Source: JAEVLT01 sp050496765 (GTDB lineage: Bacteria > Bacillota > Bacilli > Bacillales > Cytobacillaceae). From it: a stretch of 64,000 bases of DNA. Shown here piece by piece: positions 43,703 through 52,693 of the stretch (positions are counted from its first letter, which is position 1; every line of letters starts with the position of its first letter). The notes under the pieces were generated by a model. That model saw only the letters and a program-made list of their open reading frames with translations. It was not told the DNA's origin and searched no databases. The stretch spans positions 124,001-188,000 of the forward strand of contig NZ_JBNWEO010000013.1 of the NCBI RefSeq assembly GCF_050496765.1, in the 5' to 3' direction. Position numbers and translations under genes: made by a program.

Positions 43703-46700
43703 GCAAACACAGCCCCCTCATTTGCACGATCTTCTCCCATTGCTTCGGCGGAAAAATTCATCGATTCAATGACCTTTAAAATCGCGTCAGCAGTATCCAA
43801 AGAAGTTAAGCATGGAATCCCATTTTCAACAGCTTCGCGGCGGATTCGGAAACCGTCGCGCTCCGGCTGCTTTCCTTTTGTCAGCGTATTGATGATCAAT
43901 TGGACTTCTCCTTGATGGATCACATCAATCAGTGTGCGTCCATCCGCGCCGATTTTTCCAATCACTGTGACGGGAAGACCGCTCGCGCGTAGTGCTTCAG
44001 CTGTTCCGCTCGTCGCCATCAGCTGATAGCCGTTTGCCGCAAAGCGTCCCGCAAGCTGCAATACTTCCTGCTTGTCTTTATCGGCTACGGTAAATAGGAC
44101 CGTGCCGAACTTTTGGATCGTCATTCCGGAGGCGACAAGACCTTTGTACAGTGCTTTTTCAAGCGTGCTGTCCTTACCCATTACCTCACCGGTTGATTTC
44201 ATTTCCGGACCTAACGTTATATCAACATCCCGCAGTTTCGCGAACGAGAAAACTGGCACTTTGACAAATACTCCTTCTTTTTCAGGTAAAAGTCCCGGTG
44301 TATAGCCTTGGGCGGTCATCGGTACCCCTAAAATCGCTTTTGTGGCAATTTTCGCCATTGGCACCTTTGTTATTTTACTTAAAAACGGTACCGTCCGGCT
44401 CGAGCGCGGGTTGACTTCGAGGACGTACACCTTTTCATCTGAAAGGACGTATTGAATGTTTAACAATCCGATGATGTTTAACCCTTTTGCCAATTTTTCC
44501 GTATAGTTAACAAGCTGCTGGATCACTCTTTCTGATAAAGTTTGCGGCGGGTACACAGCAATTGAATCGCCGGAGTGCACACCAGCGCGCTCAATATGCT
44601 CCATGATCCCTGGAATCAACACATTGACACCGTCACAAATCGCATCCACTTCAATCTCTTTTCCGGTTAAATAGCGGTCAATCAAAACAGGGTGTTCCGG
44701 ATTGATTTTTACCGCGTTTTCCATATAATGCAACAGCTCTTCCTTCCGATAAACAATCTCCATGGCCCTTCCGCCAAGAACATAGGATGGGCGGACAAGT
44801 ACCGGGTAGCCAATCTCTTCAGCAATATCAAGCGCCTCGTTGACCGATAAAGCAGTTTTGCCAAGCGGCATCGGAATATCCAGATCTTTTAGTGCTTGTT
44901 CAAACTTATCCCGATCTTCTGCACAGTCGACATCTTCAAGGCTTGTGCCAAGAATCTTTACCCCATTTTCAACTAGTTTGGCTGCCAAGTTGATCGCTGT
45001 TTGACCACCAAATTGGACAACGACACCCTCTGGTTGTTCAAGGTCAATAATTTGCATTACATCTTCGATTGTCAGCGGTTCGAAATAAAGTTTATCGGAA
45101 ATGCTGAAGTCGGTTGAAACTGTTTCGGGATTATTGTTAATGATGATCGCTTCATATCCAGCTTCTTTAATCGCCTTAACCGAATGAACGGTCGCATAGT
45201 CAAATTCAATTCCCTGGCCGATGCGGATAGGCCCTGACCCTAACACAACGACACTCTTTTTCTCCGTTTTGACTGATTCGTTCTCTTCCTCATACGTTCC
45301 GTAATAGTATGGAGTTTCCGATTCGAACTCGGAAGCGCATGTGTCTACCATTTTGTAAACAGGGGTAATTCCTTTTTCATTCCGCCATTTATACACTTCA
45401 TTTTCCGTTGTGTTCCAGAGCTCGGCGATTTTCCGATCGGCAAACCCTTTTTGTTTTGCTTCCTGCAACATTTCTGCATCATAAGGGTGGGTGTACAGCG
45501 TTTTTTCAAATTCGATCAATCCGGAAAATTTATGAAGGAAAAACAGATCAATTTTGCTCCATTCATGAATCGTTTCGATTGTCACTCCCCGCTTTAACGC
45601 CTCTGCAATATAAAACAGACGCTCATCACCCGCTTTTTTGATCCGCTTTTCCAAAAGCTGATCATCGATCTCCGTTGACCCAGTGAGTTCAAAATGATAG
45701 ACGCCTGCTTCAAGAGAGCGGATCGCTTTAAGCAATGACTCTTCAAAGTTGCGGCCAATCGCCATCACTTCACCCGTTGCTTTCATCTGCGTTCCAAGAG
45801 AACGGTTGCCAGATTCAAATTTATCAAAGGGCCATCTTGGTATTTTTGTTACGACATAATCAAGGGCTGGTTCGAAGCTGGCATACGTTTTTCCTGTAAC
45901 AGGGTTCAGCATTTCATCAAGCGTTAAACCAACTGCAATTTTCGCAGCGAGTTTGGCAATTGGATAGCCGGTCGCTTTTGAAGCGAGAGCGGATGAGCGG
46001 CTTACCCTTGGATTTACCTCGATGATGTAATAATGAAAGCTTTCGGGATCAAGCGCCAGCTGAACATTACAACCGCCTTCGATTTGGAGGGCACGAATAA
46101 TTTTTAAAGAGACATTTCTAAGAAGCTGATATTCCCGATCACTCAGCGTCTGGCTCGGGGCAACAACGATCGAATCGCCAGTATGAATTCCGACAGGATC
46201 GATGTTTTCCATATTACAGACGACGATCGCGTTATCATTTGAATCCCGCATCACTTCATACTCAATCTCTTTGTAGCCGGCAATGCTTTTTTCAAGCAAA
46301 CATTGATGGACAGGACTATTCTTTAACCCGCTCGTGACGATTTCCTCAAGCTCCTGGTGGTTGTGGCAAATCCCGCCGCCTGTACCGCCAAGAGTATAAG
46401 CGGGGCGGACAATGACCGGATAGCCAATTTCAGCGACAAAACGCTCAGCTTCTTCAAACTGATGAATGATTGCGCTTGGTGGAACTGGTTCTCCAAGTTC
46501 ATTCATTAAATCGCGGAACAATTCCCGATCCTCTGCTTTTTCAATTGCGGACAGTTTCGTACCGAGAATTTCAACGCCGCATTCTGCAAGCACCCCGGAT
46601 TCTGCCAATTGAACAGCCAAGTTTAACCCTGTTTGTCCTCCGAGAGTGGCAAGCAATGCATCCGGCCGTTCTTTGCGAATAATCCGGCTAACAAAATCAA

Positions 46701-46911
46701 GGGTCAGCGGTTCAATATAAACAACGTCGGCAATCTCGGTATCTGTCATAATCGTTGCCGGATTGGAGTTAACCAAAATGACGCGGTAGCCTTCTTCTCT
46801 GAGAGCGATGCATGCTTGAGCGCCGGCATAATCAAATTCGGCAGCCTGGCCGATCACAATCGGTCCTGAGCCAATGACAAGGATGGTTTGAATATCAGTA
46901 CGTTTTGGCAT
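43699..46911 (-). CDS. carB: Carbamoyl-phosphate synthase large subunit (pyrimidine specific)
   Basis: CarB (PyrAB) makes carbamoyl phosphate from bicarbonate, ammonia and two ATP. The 1070 residues contain two homologous ATP-grasp halves (each starting with VIGSGPIVIGQAAEFDYAG or VLGSGPIRIGQGIEFDYA), an oligomerisation region and a C-terminal allosteric domain (about 930-1060). Its location within the pyr operon identifies the uridine-regulated isozyme. The ATG follows the carA stop by one base. Confidence 0.98.
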   Translation of the reverse strand: MPKRTDIQTILVIGSGPIVIGQAAEFDYAGAQACIALREEGYRVILVNSNPATIMTDTEIADVVYIEPLTLDFVSRIIRKERPDALLATLGGQTGLNLAVQLAESGVLAECGVEILGTKLSAIEKAEDRELFRDLMNELGEPVPPSAIIHQFEEAERFVAEIGYPVIVRPAYTLGGTGGGICHNHQELEEIVTSGLKNSPVHQCLLEKSIAGYKEIEYEVMRDSNDNAIVVCNMENIDPVGIHTGDSIVVAPSQTLSDREYQLLRNVSLKIIRALQIEGGCNVQLALDPESFHYYIIEVNPRVSRSSALASKATGYPIAKLAAKIAVGLTLDEMLNPVTGKTYASFEPALDYVVTKIPRWPFDKFESGNRSLGTQMKATGEVMAIGRNFEESLLKAIRSLEAGVYHFELTGSTEIDDQLLEKRIKKAGDERLFYIAEALKRGVTIETIHEWSKIDLFFLHKFSGLIEFEKTLYTHPYDAEMLQEAKQKGFADRKIAELWNTTENEVYKWRNEKGITPVYKMVDTCASEFESETPYYYGTYEEENESVKTEKKSVVVLGSGPIRIGQGIEFDYATVHSVKAIKEAGYEAIIINNNPETVSTDFSISDKLYFEPLTIEDVMQIIDLEQPEGVVVQFGGQTAINLAAKLVENGVKILGTSLEDVDCAEDRDKFEQALKDLDIPMPLGKTALSVNEALDIAEEIGYPVLVRPSYVLGGRAMEIVYRKEELLHYMENAVKINPEHPVLIDRYLTGKEIEVDAICDGVNVLIPGIMEHIERAGVHSGDSIAVYPPQTLSERVIQQLVNYTEKLAKGLNIIGLLNIQYVLSDEKVYVLEVNPRSSRTVPFLSKITKVPMAKIATKAILGVPMTAQGYTPGLLPEKEGVFVKVPVFSFAKLRDVDITLGPEMKSTGEVMGKDSTLEKALYKGLVASGMTIQKFGTVLFTVADKDKQEVLQLAGRFAANGYQLMATSGTAEALRASGLPVTVIGKIGADGRTLIDVIHQGEVQLIINTLTKGKQPERDGFRIRREAVENGIPCLTSLDTADAILKVIESMNFSAEAMGEDRANEGAVFA

Positions 46912-46912
46912 G

Positions 46913-47995
46913 TTAACGAACCTCCTGTTTTTCTGAAATCATCATTTCAATAAATTGATCAAAAAGGTTATTGGCATCTTCCGGTCCAGGCGATGCTTCC
47001 GGATGGTATTGCACTGTAAATGCCTCGTAATCCAAGTGCTTTAATCCTTCCACACTACCATCGTTAATGGCAATATGGGTAATTTCCAGTCTTGTATTGT
47101 GAATCGATTCCGTTTCAACTGTGTAGCCATGGTTTTGTGCGGTGATGGCCACTTTCCCCGTTTTCAAGTCTTTAACCGGATGGTTGGAGCCGCGATGGCC
47201 GAATTTCATTTTTACTGTTTCCGCACCGCACGCCAAGGCAAAGAGCTGGTGGCCAAGGCAGATACCAAACAATGGAACCTTCCCTAAAATCCCTTGAAGC
47301 ATTTCAATTCCTTCAGGAACATCTTTTGGGTCTCCAGGTCCGTTTGAAAGCATGACTCCATCTGGACGAAGCTCAAGGATTTCCTGTGCGGTTGTATTAT
47401 AAGGAACAACGATGACATCACAATCACGCTTGTTTAATTCGCGTAAAATGCCGTGCTTCATGCCAAAATCCACGAGAACAACGCGCTTGCCGCGTCCAGG
47501 GCTTGGATATGGATTTTTTGTTGACACTTGGCTGACCTGGTTCGTCGGCAGTTTTTCTTTACGCAGCGATTCAACCACTTCCGCTGCATCGCGCTCAATG
47601 CTGCAAATGGCTCCCTTCAGTGTTCCATGCTGGCGGATGATTCTTGTCAACTTTCTTGTGTCAATACACGAAATTCCGGGGATTCTTTTTCGTTTAAAAT
47701 ATTCATCCAATGTTAAATCCGAACGCCAGTTAGACGGAAAATCAGCTGTTTCTTTGACCACAAACCCCTTTACTGCAGGTGTGATCGATTCAAAATCATC
47801 GCGGTTGATTCCGTAATTTCCGATAAGTGGATATGTAAGCGTGACAATTTGCCCACTATAAGAAGGGTCAGAAAGAATTTCCTGGTAACCGGTCATCCCG
47901 GTGTTAAAAACAACTTCCCCGATTGTGTCTGTATCGCTGCCAAACGCATTACCGATAAAAGTGGTTCCATCTTCTAATATGAGTTGTCTTTTCAT
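46913..47995 (-). CDS. carA: Carbamoyl-phosphate synthase small subunit (pyrimidine specific)
   Basis: CarA (PyrAA) is the glutaminase subunit that supplies ammonia to CarB. The 360-residue protein has the N-terminal CarA domain (GEVVFNTGMTGYQEILSDPS) and a class I amidotransferase domain with nucleophile Cys246 in GICLGHQ and the His in VQYHPEASPGP. The ATG at 47995 overlaps the pyrC stop by four bases; the open extension is part of pyrC. Confidence 0.97.
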   Translation of the reverse strand: MKRQLILEDGTTFIGNAFGSDTDTIGEVVFNTGMTGYQEILSDPSYSGQIVTLTYPLIGNYGINRDDFESITPAVKGFVVKETADFPSNWRSDLTLDEYFKRKRIPGISCIDTRKLTRIIRQHGTLKGAICSIERDAAEVVESLRKEKLPTNQVSQVSTKNPYPSPGRGKRVVLVDFGMKHGILRELNKRDCDVIVVPYNTTAQEILELRPDGVMLSNGPGDPKDVPEGIEMLQGILGKVPLFGICLGHQLFALACGAETVKMKFGHRGSNHPVKDLKTGKVAITAQNHGYTVETESIHNTRLEITHIAINDGSVEGLKHLDYEAFTVQYHPEASPGPEDANNLFDQFIEMMISEKQEVR

Positions 47996-49278
47996 ATGCA
48001 CGCACACCCTTCTTCCCAAACAATTTTTCCTTCCACAATGGTCATAACTGGCCAGCCTTTGCATTTCCAACCAGAAAATGGAGTATTTTTCCCTTTTGAT
48101 AAAAACTCATCCGGATTTATTGAGCGCTCTTCTTGCAAATTTAACAGCACAATGTCCGCTGCCGCACCGATGTCCAATTTTCCATATGGCAGGCCAAACG
48201 CCTCTGCGGGCTTTATTGTCAGCAATGTAATCAGCTCTTCAAGCGTAAGGATGTTTTTTAAAACAAAATTTGTATAGAGAAGTGGAAAAGCTGTTTCCAA
48301 TCCGACAATTCCAAACGGAGCAAGCTGCATACCTTCACTTTTTTCTTCAACTGTATGCGGGGCATGATCGGTGGCGATAAAATCGATCGTTCCATCCAAA
48401 AGCCCTTCAACTAGTGCCGCCTGATCTTCACGGCTTCTTAGTGGCGGATTCATTTTGTAATTGGCATCAAGGCCGGGAATATCCTCTTCACATAATAATA
48501 AATGGTGTGGCGTCACTTCCGCGGTGACATTGATTCCCGCCCGCTTGGCATCTCGTACCGTTCTGACCGATTCTTTCGTGCTGATATGGCAGACATGGTA
48601 ATGGCATCCGGCTGCTTCAGCAAGCAAAACATCACGGGCAATCTGAACCGATTCGCAAACAGAAGGAATGCCGTTTATGCCATGTTTTTTTGAAAAATTG
48701 CCTTCGTGAACGCAGCCTTTGTTGATTAACGTATTTTCCTCGCAATGGGCGACAATGGCCAAATTGCAATCAGCTGCTTTTTTCATCGCCTCTAGCATGA
48801 GTGCCGCTGATTGAACCCCTACACCATCATCGGTTAAAGCGAACGCTCCAGCTTCTTTTAAACCTGAAAAGTCCGTTAATTCCTGGCCAAGCTCCCTTAT
48901 GGTAATGGATCCATACGGGAGAACGCGGACATTTGCCGTTTCTTTAATGCGGGATTGCAGCCATTCCATTTGCTGCTTTGAATCAGGTACAGGCCGTGTA
49001 TTCGGCATCGCTGCAACAGTCGTAAAACCACCTTTCGCCGCTGCCTGCGTACCGGTTTCAATCGTTTCTTTTTTCTCGCCGCCCGGCTCGCGAAGATGGA
49101 CATGTAGATCGATAAATCCAGGAGCTGCAACCAACCCTGTGGCGTCAATGATTTGATCAGCGTCTGCTTTAAGTTCTAAACCGATTTCTTTTATTTTTCC
49201 ATCTTCAATTAAAATATCTCCCTGCTTGATTTTACCGTGATTAACTATATATCTCGTATTTTTGATTAGCCGTTTCAT
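47992..49278 (-). CDS. pyrC: Dihydroorotase
   Basis: PyrC cyclises carbamoyl aspartate to dihydroorotate. The 428-residue zinc hydrolase has the metal motif DLHVHLREPGGE (His59, His61), VAHCEENTL, HVCHISTKES and IATDHAPHT. The start lies inside the end of pyrB, an overlap of 38 bases. Length equals the B. subtilis enzyme. Confidence 0.97.
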   Translation of the reverse strand: MKRLIKNTRYIVNHGKIKQGDILIEDGKIKEIGLELKADADQIIDATGLVAAPGFIDLHVHLREPGGEKKETIETGTQAAAKGGFTTVAAMPNTRPVPDSKQQMEWLQSRIKETANVRVLPYGSITIRELGQELTDFSGLKEAGAFALTDDGVGVQSAALMLEAMKKAADCNLAIVAHCEENTLINKGCVHEGNFSKKHGINGIPSVCESVQIARDVLLAEAAGCHYHVCHISTKESVRTVRDAKRAGINVTAEVTPHHLLLCEEDIPGLDANYKMNPPLRSREDQAALVEGLLDGTIDFIATDHAPHTVEEKSEGMQLAPFGIVGLETAFPLLYTNFVLKNILTLEELITLLTIKPAEAFGLPYGKLDIGAAADIVLLNLQEERSINPDEFLSKGKNTPFSGWKCKGWPVMTIVEGKIVWEEGCACI

Positions 49279-50179
49279 TGCTTGATCCCCCCTGGACGTT
49301 TTCTAGTAATCTTTTTACTACTGCCATTCTTACAAAAACACCGTTTTGCATTTGTTTAAAAATTCTTGATCGCTTGCATTCTACAAGACCATCGGCTATT
49401 TCAACATTTCGATTGACCGGAGCGGGATGCATGATGATACTGCCCGGTTTCATTCTCTGTTCACGCTCAACCGTCAACCCATATTGCTGATGGTATTCTT
49501 CAACGCTGAAGCAGCCTCCTCCATGATGGCGTTCATGCTGAACGCGCAGAAGCATGACGACATCAGCTTCTGAAATAGCATCGTCAACTGTTTCGTATCG
49601 GCCATTTCCCATAATCCGGGAATCAAACCATTCTGGCGGTCCTGAAAAAATGACCTCTGCACCGAGTCGCGTTAATGCATCAGCATTTGAACGCGCTACT
49701 CTGCTATGGCGGATATCGCCGATAATTGCGACTTTTTTGCCAACAAAGCTGCCGTATTCCTGCTGGATCGTCAGTAAATCAAGAAGAGATTGGGTTGGAT
49801 GGTGACCGCAGCCATCACCGGCATTAATGATGGGAATTGAAACTTTTCCGGCTAATGAATCAAAGTAGCGATCCTCCGGATGGCGAATCACAACAGCTGA
49901 TACACCAATGGATTCCAATGTTTTCACAGTGTCATACAATGTTTCTCCTTTTTGAACGCTGGAAGTACTTACTTCAAACGGAATCACATCCAAACCAAGT
50001 TTTCTCTCCGCCATTTCAAAACTGCTTTTTGTTCTTGTACTTGGTTCAAAGAAAAGATTTGCTGCAAACTTGATGCCATTTGGTCTCCACACCATTCCAT
50101 CAGCAAAACGCTGGGCGTCAGCAAGAATCTCCACTATTTCAACAACACTTAATTCAGCCGTTGTCAATAAATGTTTCAC
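49241..50179 (-). CDS. pyrB: Aspartate carbamoyltransferase catalytic subunit
   Basis: PyrB condenses carbamoyl phosphate with aspartate. The 312-residue protein has the carbamoyl phosphate motif FFEPSTRT (43-50), STSSVQKGETLYDT, GDGCGHHPTQSLLDL and MHPAPVNRNVEI. No regulatory PyrI is seen, as expected in Bacillus. The start is GTG at 50179 with AAGGGGG seven bases upstream; the open frame above it runs through the attenuator and is rejected. Confidence 0.97.
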   Translation of the reverse strand: MKHLLTTAELSVVEIVEILADAQRFADGMVWRPNGIKFAANLFFEPSTRTKSSFEMAERKLGLDVIPFEVSTSSVQKGETLYDTVKTLESIGVSAVVIRHPEDRYFDSLAGKVSIPIINAGDGCGHHPTQSLLDLLTIQQEYGSFVGKKVAIIGDIRHSRVARSNADALTRLGAEVIFSGPPEWFDSRIMGNGRYETVDDAISEADVVMLLRVQHERHHGGGCFSVEEYHQQYGLTVEREQRMKPGSIIMHPAPVNRNVEIADGLVECKRSRIFKQMQNGVFVRMAVVKRLLENVQGGSSNETANQKYEIYS

Positions 50180-50246
50180 CGTGATTCCCCCTTGTTTTTT
50201 TACATTCAATTTCCAATGGATTAGCAAAATCGGCAAGCGCAGTATA

Positions 50247-50379
50247 TATAAAAACAGCACCCCAATCCACTGATCAGGGTGCTGTCTACTGTCCATGCTG
50301 AAAGGATCTTGTTTCCCCCTAGCAACTGAAGTTGGACAAAGCTTGACACCCTTTTAAGACTCTCATGGACTTATTTAAA
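50247..50379 (-). promoter_or_regulatory. PyrR-dependent attenuator between pyrP and pyrB
   Basis: A terminator (arms 50254-50262 and 50277-50285, then TTTTTA on minus) lies before pyrB. Upstream is a hairpin with stem CCTTTTAA/TTAAAAGG whose loop side reads AGTCCATGAGAGTCT (50357-50371). It resembles the PyrR site but departs from the consensus in the GNGAGG part, unlike the other two sites here. Confidence 0.8.
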
Positions 50380-50441
50380 AGGTCGGCTTTATTTCCTGGA
50401 AAATCCGATTGTTTATTCACATTTAAGCCTTGTAAGGCAAC

Positions 50442-51773
50442 TTATACTTTTTCATTCTCGTACGCTTCATCGATCTGCGGGTTCTCTGTCATTTCTGCAA
50501 ACATGTCGTCTCCTGTCTCATTAGGTCTGCCTGGCAACACGAGATTTAAGACAATCCCACAGATAGCGGCAAGCGCCATTCCCTGGATTTGAAAAGAGTT
50601 GGTTACTTTAACAAACGCCCCGCCAATCCCAATGACGAGAATGACGGAAGAAATGACGAGGTTGCGTTTATCGCCAAAGTCGATTTTACTGTCAACGAGC
50701 ATCCGCAAGCCGGATGAAGCAATAATCCCGAAGAGTAGGATCGAAACACCGCCCATTACTGGTGTTGGAATCGAGTGGATCAGTGCTGTTATTTTTCCAA
50801 CGAAACCGAAGATAATCGCAATGACCGCTGCACCTGCAACGACATATACACTAAATACACGGGTGATCGCCAACACTCCGATATTTTCGCCATAAGTTGT
50901 TTTCGGCGGGCCGCCCACAAGTGCGGAGATCAGTGTGGCAGTACCATCTCCGAGGATGGAACGCTGCAGACCCGGTTCTTTAATATAATTAAGGCTAACA
51001 ACTTTACTTAAAACAAGCTGGTGGCCGATGTGTTCGGACAAGGTAACAACCGCCACCGGAACCATCAGCAGCGCAATATCCCAAGTAAAGTTTACTTGAT
51101 AATGGACAAACGGGAAGACAAAGTCTGGAAGCTCAAACCACTTTGCTTCCAGCACCGGTTTAAAATCGACAATTCCGACAATCAGTGCATAAATATAGCC
51201 AACCACAATCCCAGCCAAGATTGGAATGATGCTCAGCATTCCTTTAAAGTAAATCGAGAAAATAATGGTTGCCGCAAGTGTTACAAGTGCCACCGAGAAA
51301 TAAAGCAGGCTGTATTTTCCGGAAGGATCGTTCATCGCCATGCCAACTGCCGTTCCGGCTAACGCCAAGCCGATGACAACAATGACTGGCCCAACCACGA
51401 TGGGCGGCAGCAGCCTCATAATCCAGCGATAACCCGCTTTTTTAATAATGAGTGCTACAAGTACATAGACGAGTCCGGCAAGAAAGGTGCCCAACATGGC
51501 TCCTCCAATGCCCCATTCTTTCTTCGCCGCGATGATCGGGGCAATGTAGGCAAAAGAGGATCCTAAATAAGCCGGCACTTGCCATTTTGTTAACAGCAGG
51601 AACGCAAGTGTTCCCAGGCCGCTCGAAATCAGCGCGATGGATGGACTGAGACCGACAAGATATGGCACTAAAATGGTCGCTCCAAACATTGCAAACAGAT
51701 GCTGCAAACTTAAGGTCAGCCACTGACTCGGTTTCGGAATATCTTTTATATCTAAAATTGGTTGATTTTTCAT
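50442..51773 (-). CDS. pyrP: Uracil permease
   Basis: PyrP imports uracil with protons. The 443-residue NCS2 permease has about 12 to 14 membrane helices, the N-terminal LSLQHLFAMFGATILVPYLVG, and the conserved C-terminal region with LVGGPPKTTYGENIGVLAIT, which lies near the substrate site. It ends with an acidic cytoplasmic tail. Two attenuators flank it, so uptake and synthesis are both controlled by PyrR. Confidence 0.96.
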   Translation of the reverse strand: MKNQPILDIKDIPKPSQWLTLSLQHLFAMFGATILVPYLVGLSPSIALISSGLGTLAFLLLTKWQVPAYLGSSFAYIAPIIAAKKEWGIGGAMLGTFLAGLVYVLVALIIKKAGYRWIMRLLPPIVVGPVIVVIGLALAGTAVGMAMNDPSGKYSLLYFSVALVTLAATIIFSIYFKGMLSIIPILAGIVVGYIYALIVGIVDFKPVLEAKWFELPDFVFPFVHYQVNFTWDIALLMVPVAVVTLSEHIGHQLVLSKVVSLNYIKEPGLQRSILGDGTATLISALVGGPPKTTYGENIGVLAITRVFSVYVVAGAAVIAIIFGFVGKITALIHSIPTPVMGGVSILLFGIIASSGLRMLVDSKIDFGDKRNLVISSVILVIGIGGAFVKVTNSFQIQGMALAAICGIVLNLVLPGRPNETGDDMFAEMTENPQIDEAYENEKV

Positions 51774-51834
51774 TATAGCTTCCCCCTACAATCCATTTAA
51801 ATTCATGGTGAACGATACTAAAGCAGTTAGGAAT

Positions 51835-51927
51835 AAAAAACCTCTTTGCCTGCTGCTGGACAAAGAGGTAGAAAAGGCCGTTTTTTTTGGCTTTTCCCCT
51901 TGTCAGCCTCACAGGACTGCCATTAAA
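51835..51927 (-). promoter_or_regulatory. PyrR-dependent attenuator between pyrR and pyrP
   Basis: The PyrR-binding loop AGTCCTGTGAGGCT (51905-51918, minus) fits the family consensus fully. A terminator follows: arms CCTCTTTG/CAAAGAGG (51841-51868) with a T run at 51835-51840. UMP-bound PyrR would favour termination. Confidence 0.93.
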
Positions 51928-51939
51928 AGGGCTGTTTAG

Positions 51940-52476
51940 TTATAGATCGTAAATGCTTACTTGGTCGATGTTGTCTGCTTCCATCAATTCTACGACAACT
52001 TTTTCAGAACTTGATGTCGGAATGTTTTTCCCGACGAAATCTGCCCGGATTGGCAGTTCCCTATGGCCGCGGTCAGCAAGAACAGCAAGCTGGATTGATG
52101 CAGGCCGGCCGATATCCATAATTGCATCCATACCTGCCCGGACCGTTCTTCCCGTAAAAAGAACATCGTCAACAAGGATGACTTTTTTATCCGTGATTTC
52201 AACCGGAATATCCGAACCCTTTACGAGCGGATAATCGCTTTTCTTCGTTAAATCATCGCGATAGAGTGTGATATCGAGTTCACCCACCGTAATTGAACGT
52301 CCTTCGATTTCGGCGATTTTTTCTGCCAGCCGTCTAGCCAAGAAGATTCCCCGGGTGCGAATACCTACAAGGACACAGTCCTCGATACCTTTATTCTTTT
52401 CAATTATTTGATGGGCAATTCGTGTTAATGCCCTGCGAATCGCTTGTTCATCCAGCACCAAAGCTTTTTGTTTCAT
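51940..52476 (-). CDS. pyrR: Pyrimidine operon attenuator PyrR / uracil phosphoribosyltransferase
   Basis: PyrR binds pyr mRNA when UMP is high and promotes termination; it also has uracil phosphoribosyltransferase activity. The 178-residue protein shows the PRPP motif VILVDDVLFTGRT, RDDLTKKSDYPLVKG and DRGHRELPIRADFVGKNIPTS. Two adjacent ATG codons exist at 52479 and 52476; the second is eight bases from AGG and is used here. Upstream open codons belong to the leader. Confidence 0.96.
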   Translation of the reverse strand: MKQKALVLDEQAIRRALTRIAHQIIEKNKGIEDCVLVGIRTRGIFLARRLAEKIAEIEGRSITVGELDITLYRDDLTKKSDYPLVKGSDIPVEITDKKVILVDDVLFTGRTVRAGMDAIMDIGRPASIQLAVLADRGHRELPIRADFVGKNIPTSSSEKVVVELMEADNIDQVSIYDL

Positions 52477-52497
52477 CATTGTCACCTGCTTTTGTTT

Positions 52498-52640
52498 AAA
52501 AATAAAACCTCCCACCGATCCGGCGAGAGGCTGATTGTTCATTTGCATAGAGAAGCTACAGATCACAGTACTTCTGGCTTCTCCATCTAAACCGTTTCCT
52601 TCTCAGCCTCACGGGACTGTTCTTAAAGGCATATTCAACT
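52498..52640 (-). promoter_or_regulatory. PyrR-dependent attenuator ahead of pyrR
   Basis: The leader holds a consensus PyrR loop AGTCCCGTGAGGCT (52605-52618, minus), an antiterminator with GAGAAGC/GCTTCTC arms, and a terminator with 10-base arms 52508-52517 and 52521-52530 followed by TTTTATTTTT. It is the first of three such units and controls the entire operon. Confidence 0.93.
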
Positions 52641-52646
52641 ATAGAT

Positions 52647-52676
52647 ATCATAGCTTAAATCGACACATTTTGTCAA
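52647..52676 (-). promoter_or_regulatory. Sigma-A promoter of the pyr operon
   Basis: Minus strand TTGACA (52671-52676), 18-base spacer, TATGAT (52647-52652), directly before the first attenuator and after the rluD stop. Confidence 0.8.
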
Positions 52677-52693
52677 TGCTATTTTTCGTTTTA

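Noticed and set aside
51442..51912. Minus-strand open frame of 156 codons overlapping pyrP and its leader
   Set aside because: It is out of frame with pyrP and starts inside the attenuator; pyrP is the supported gene.
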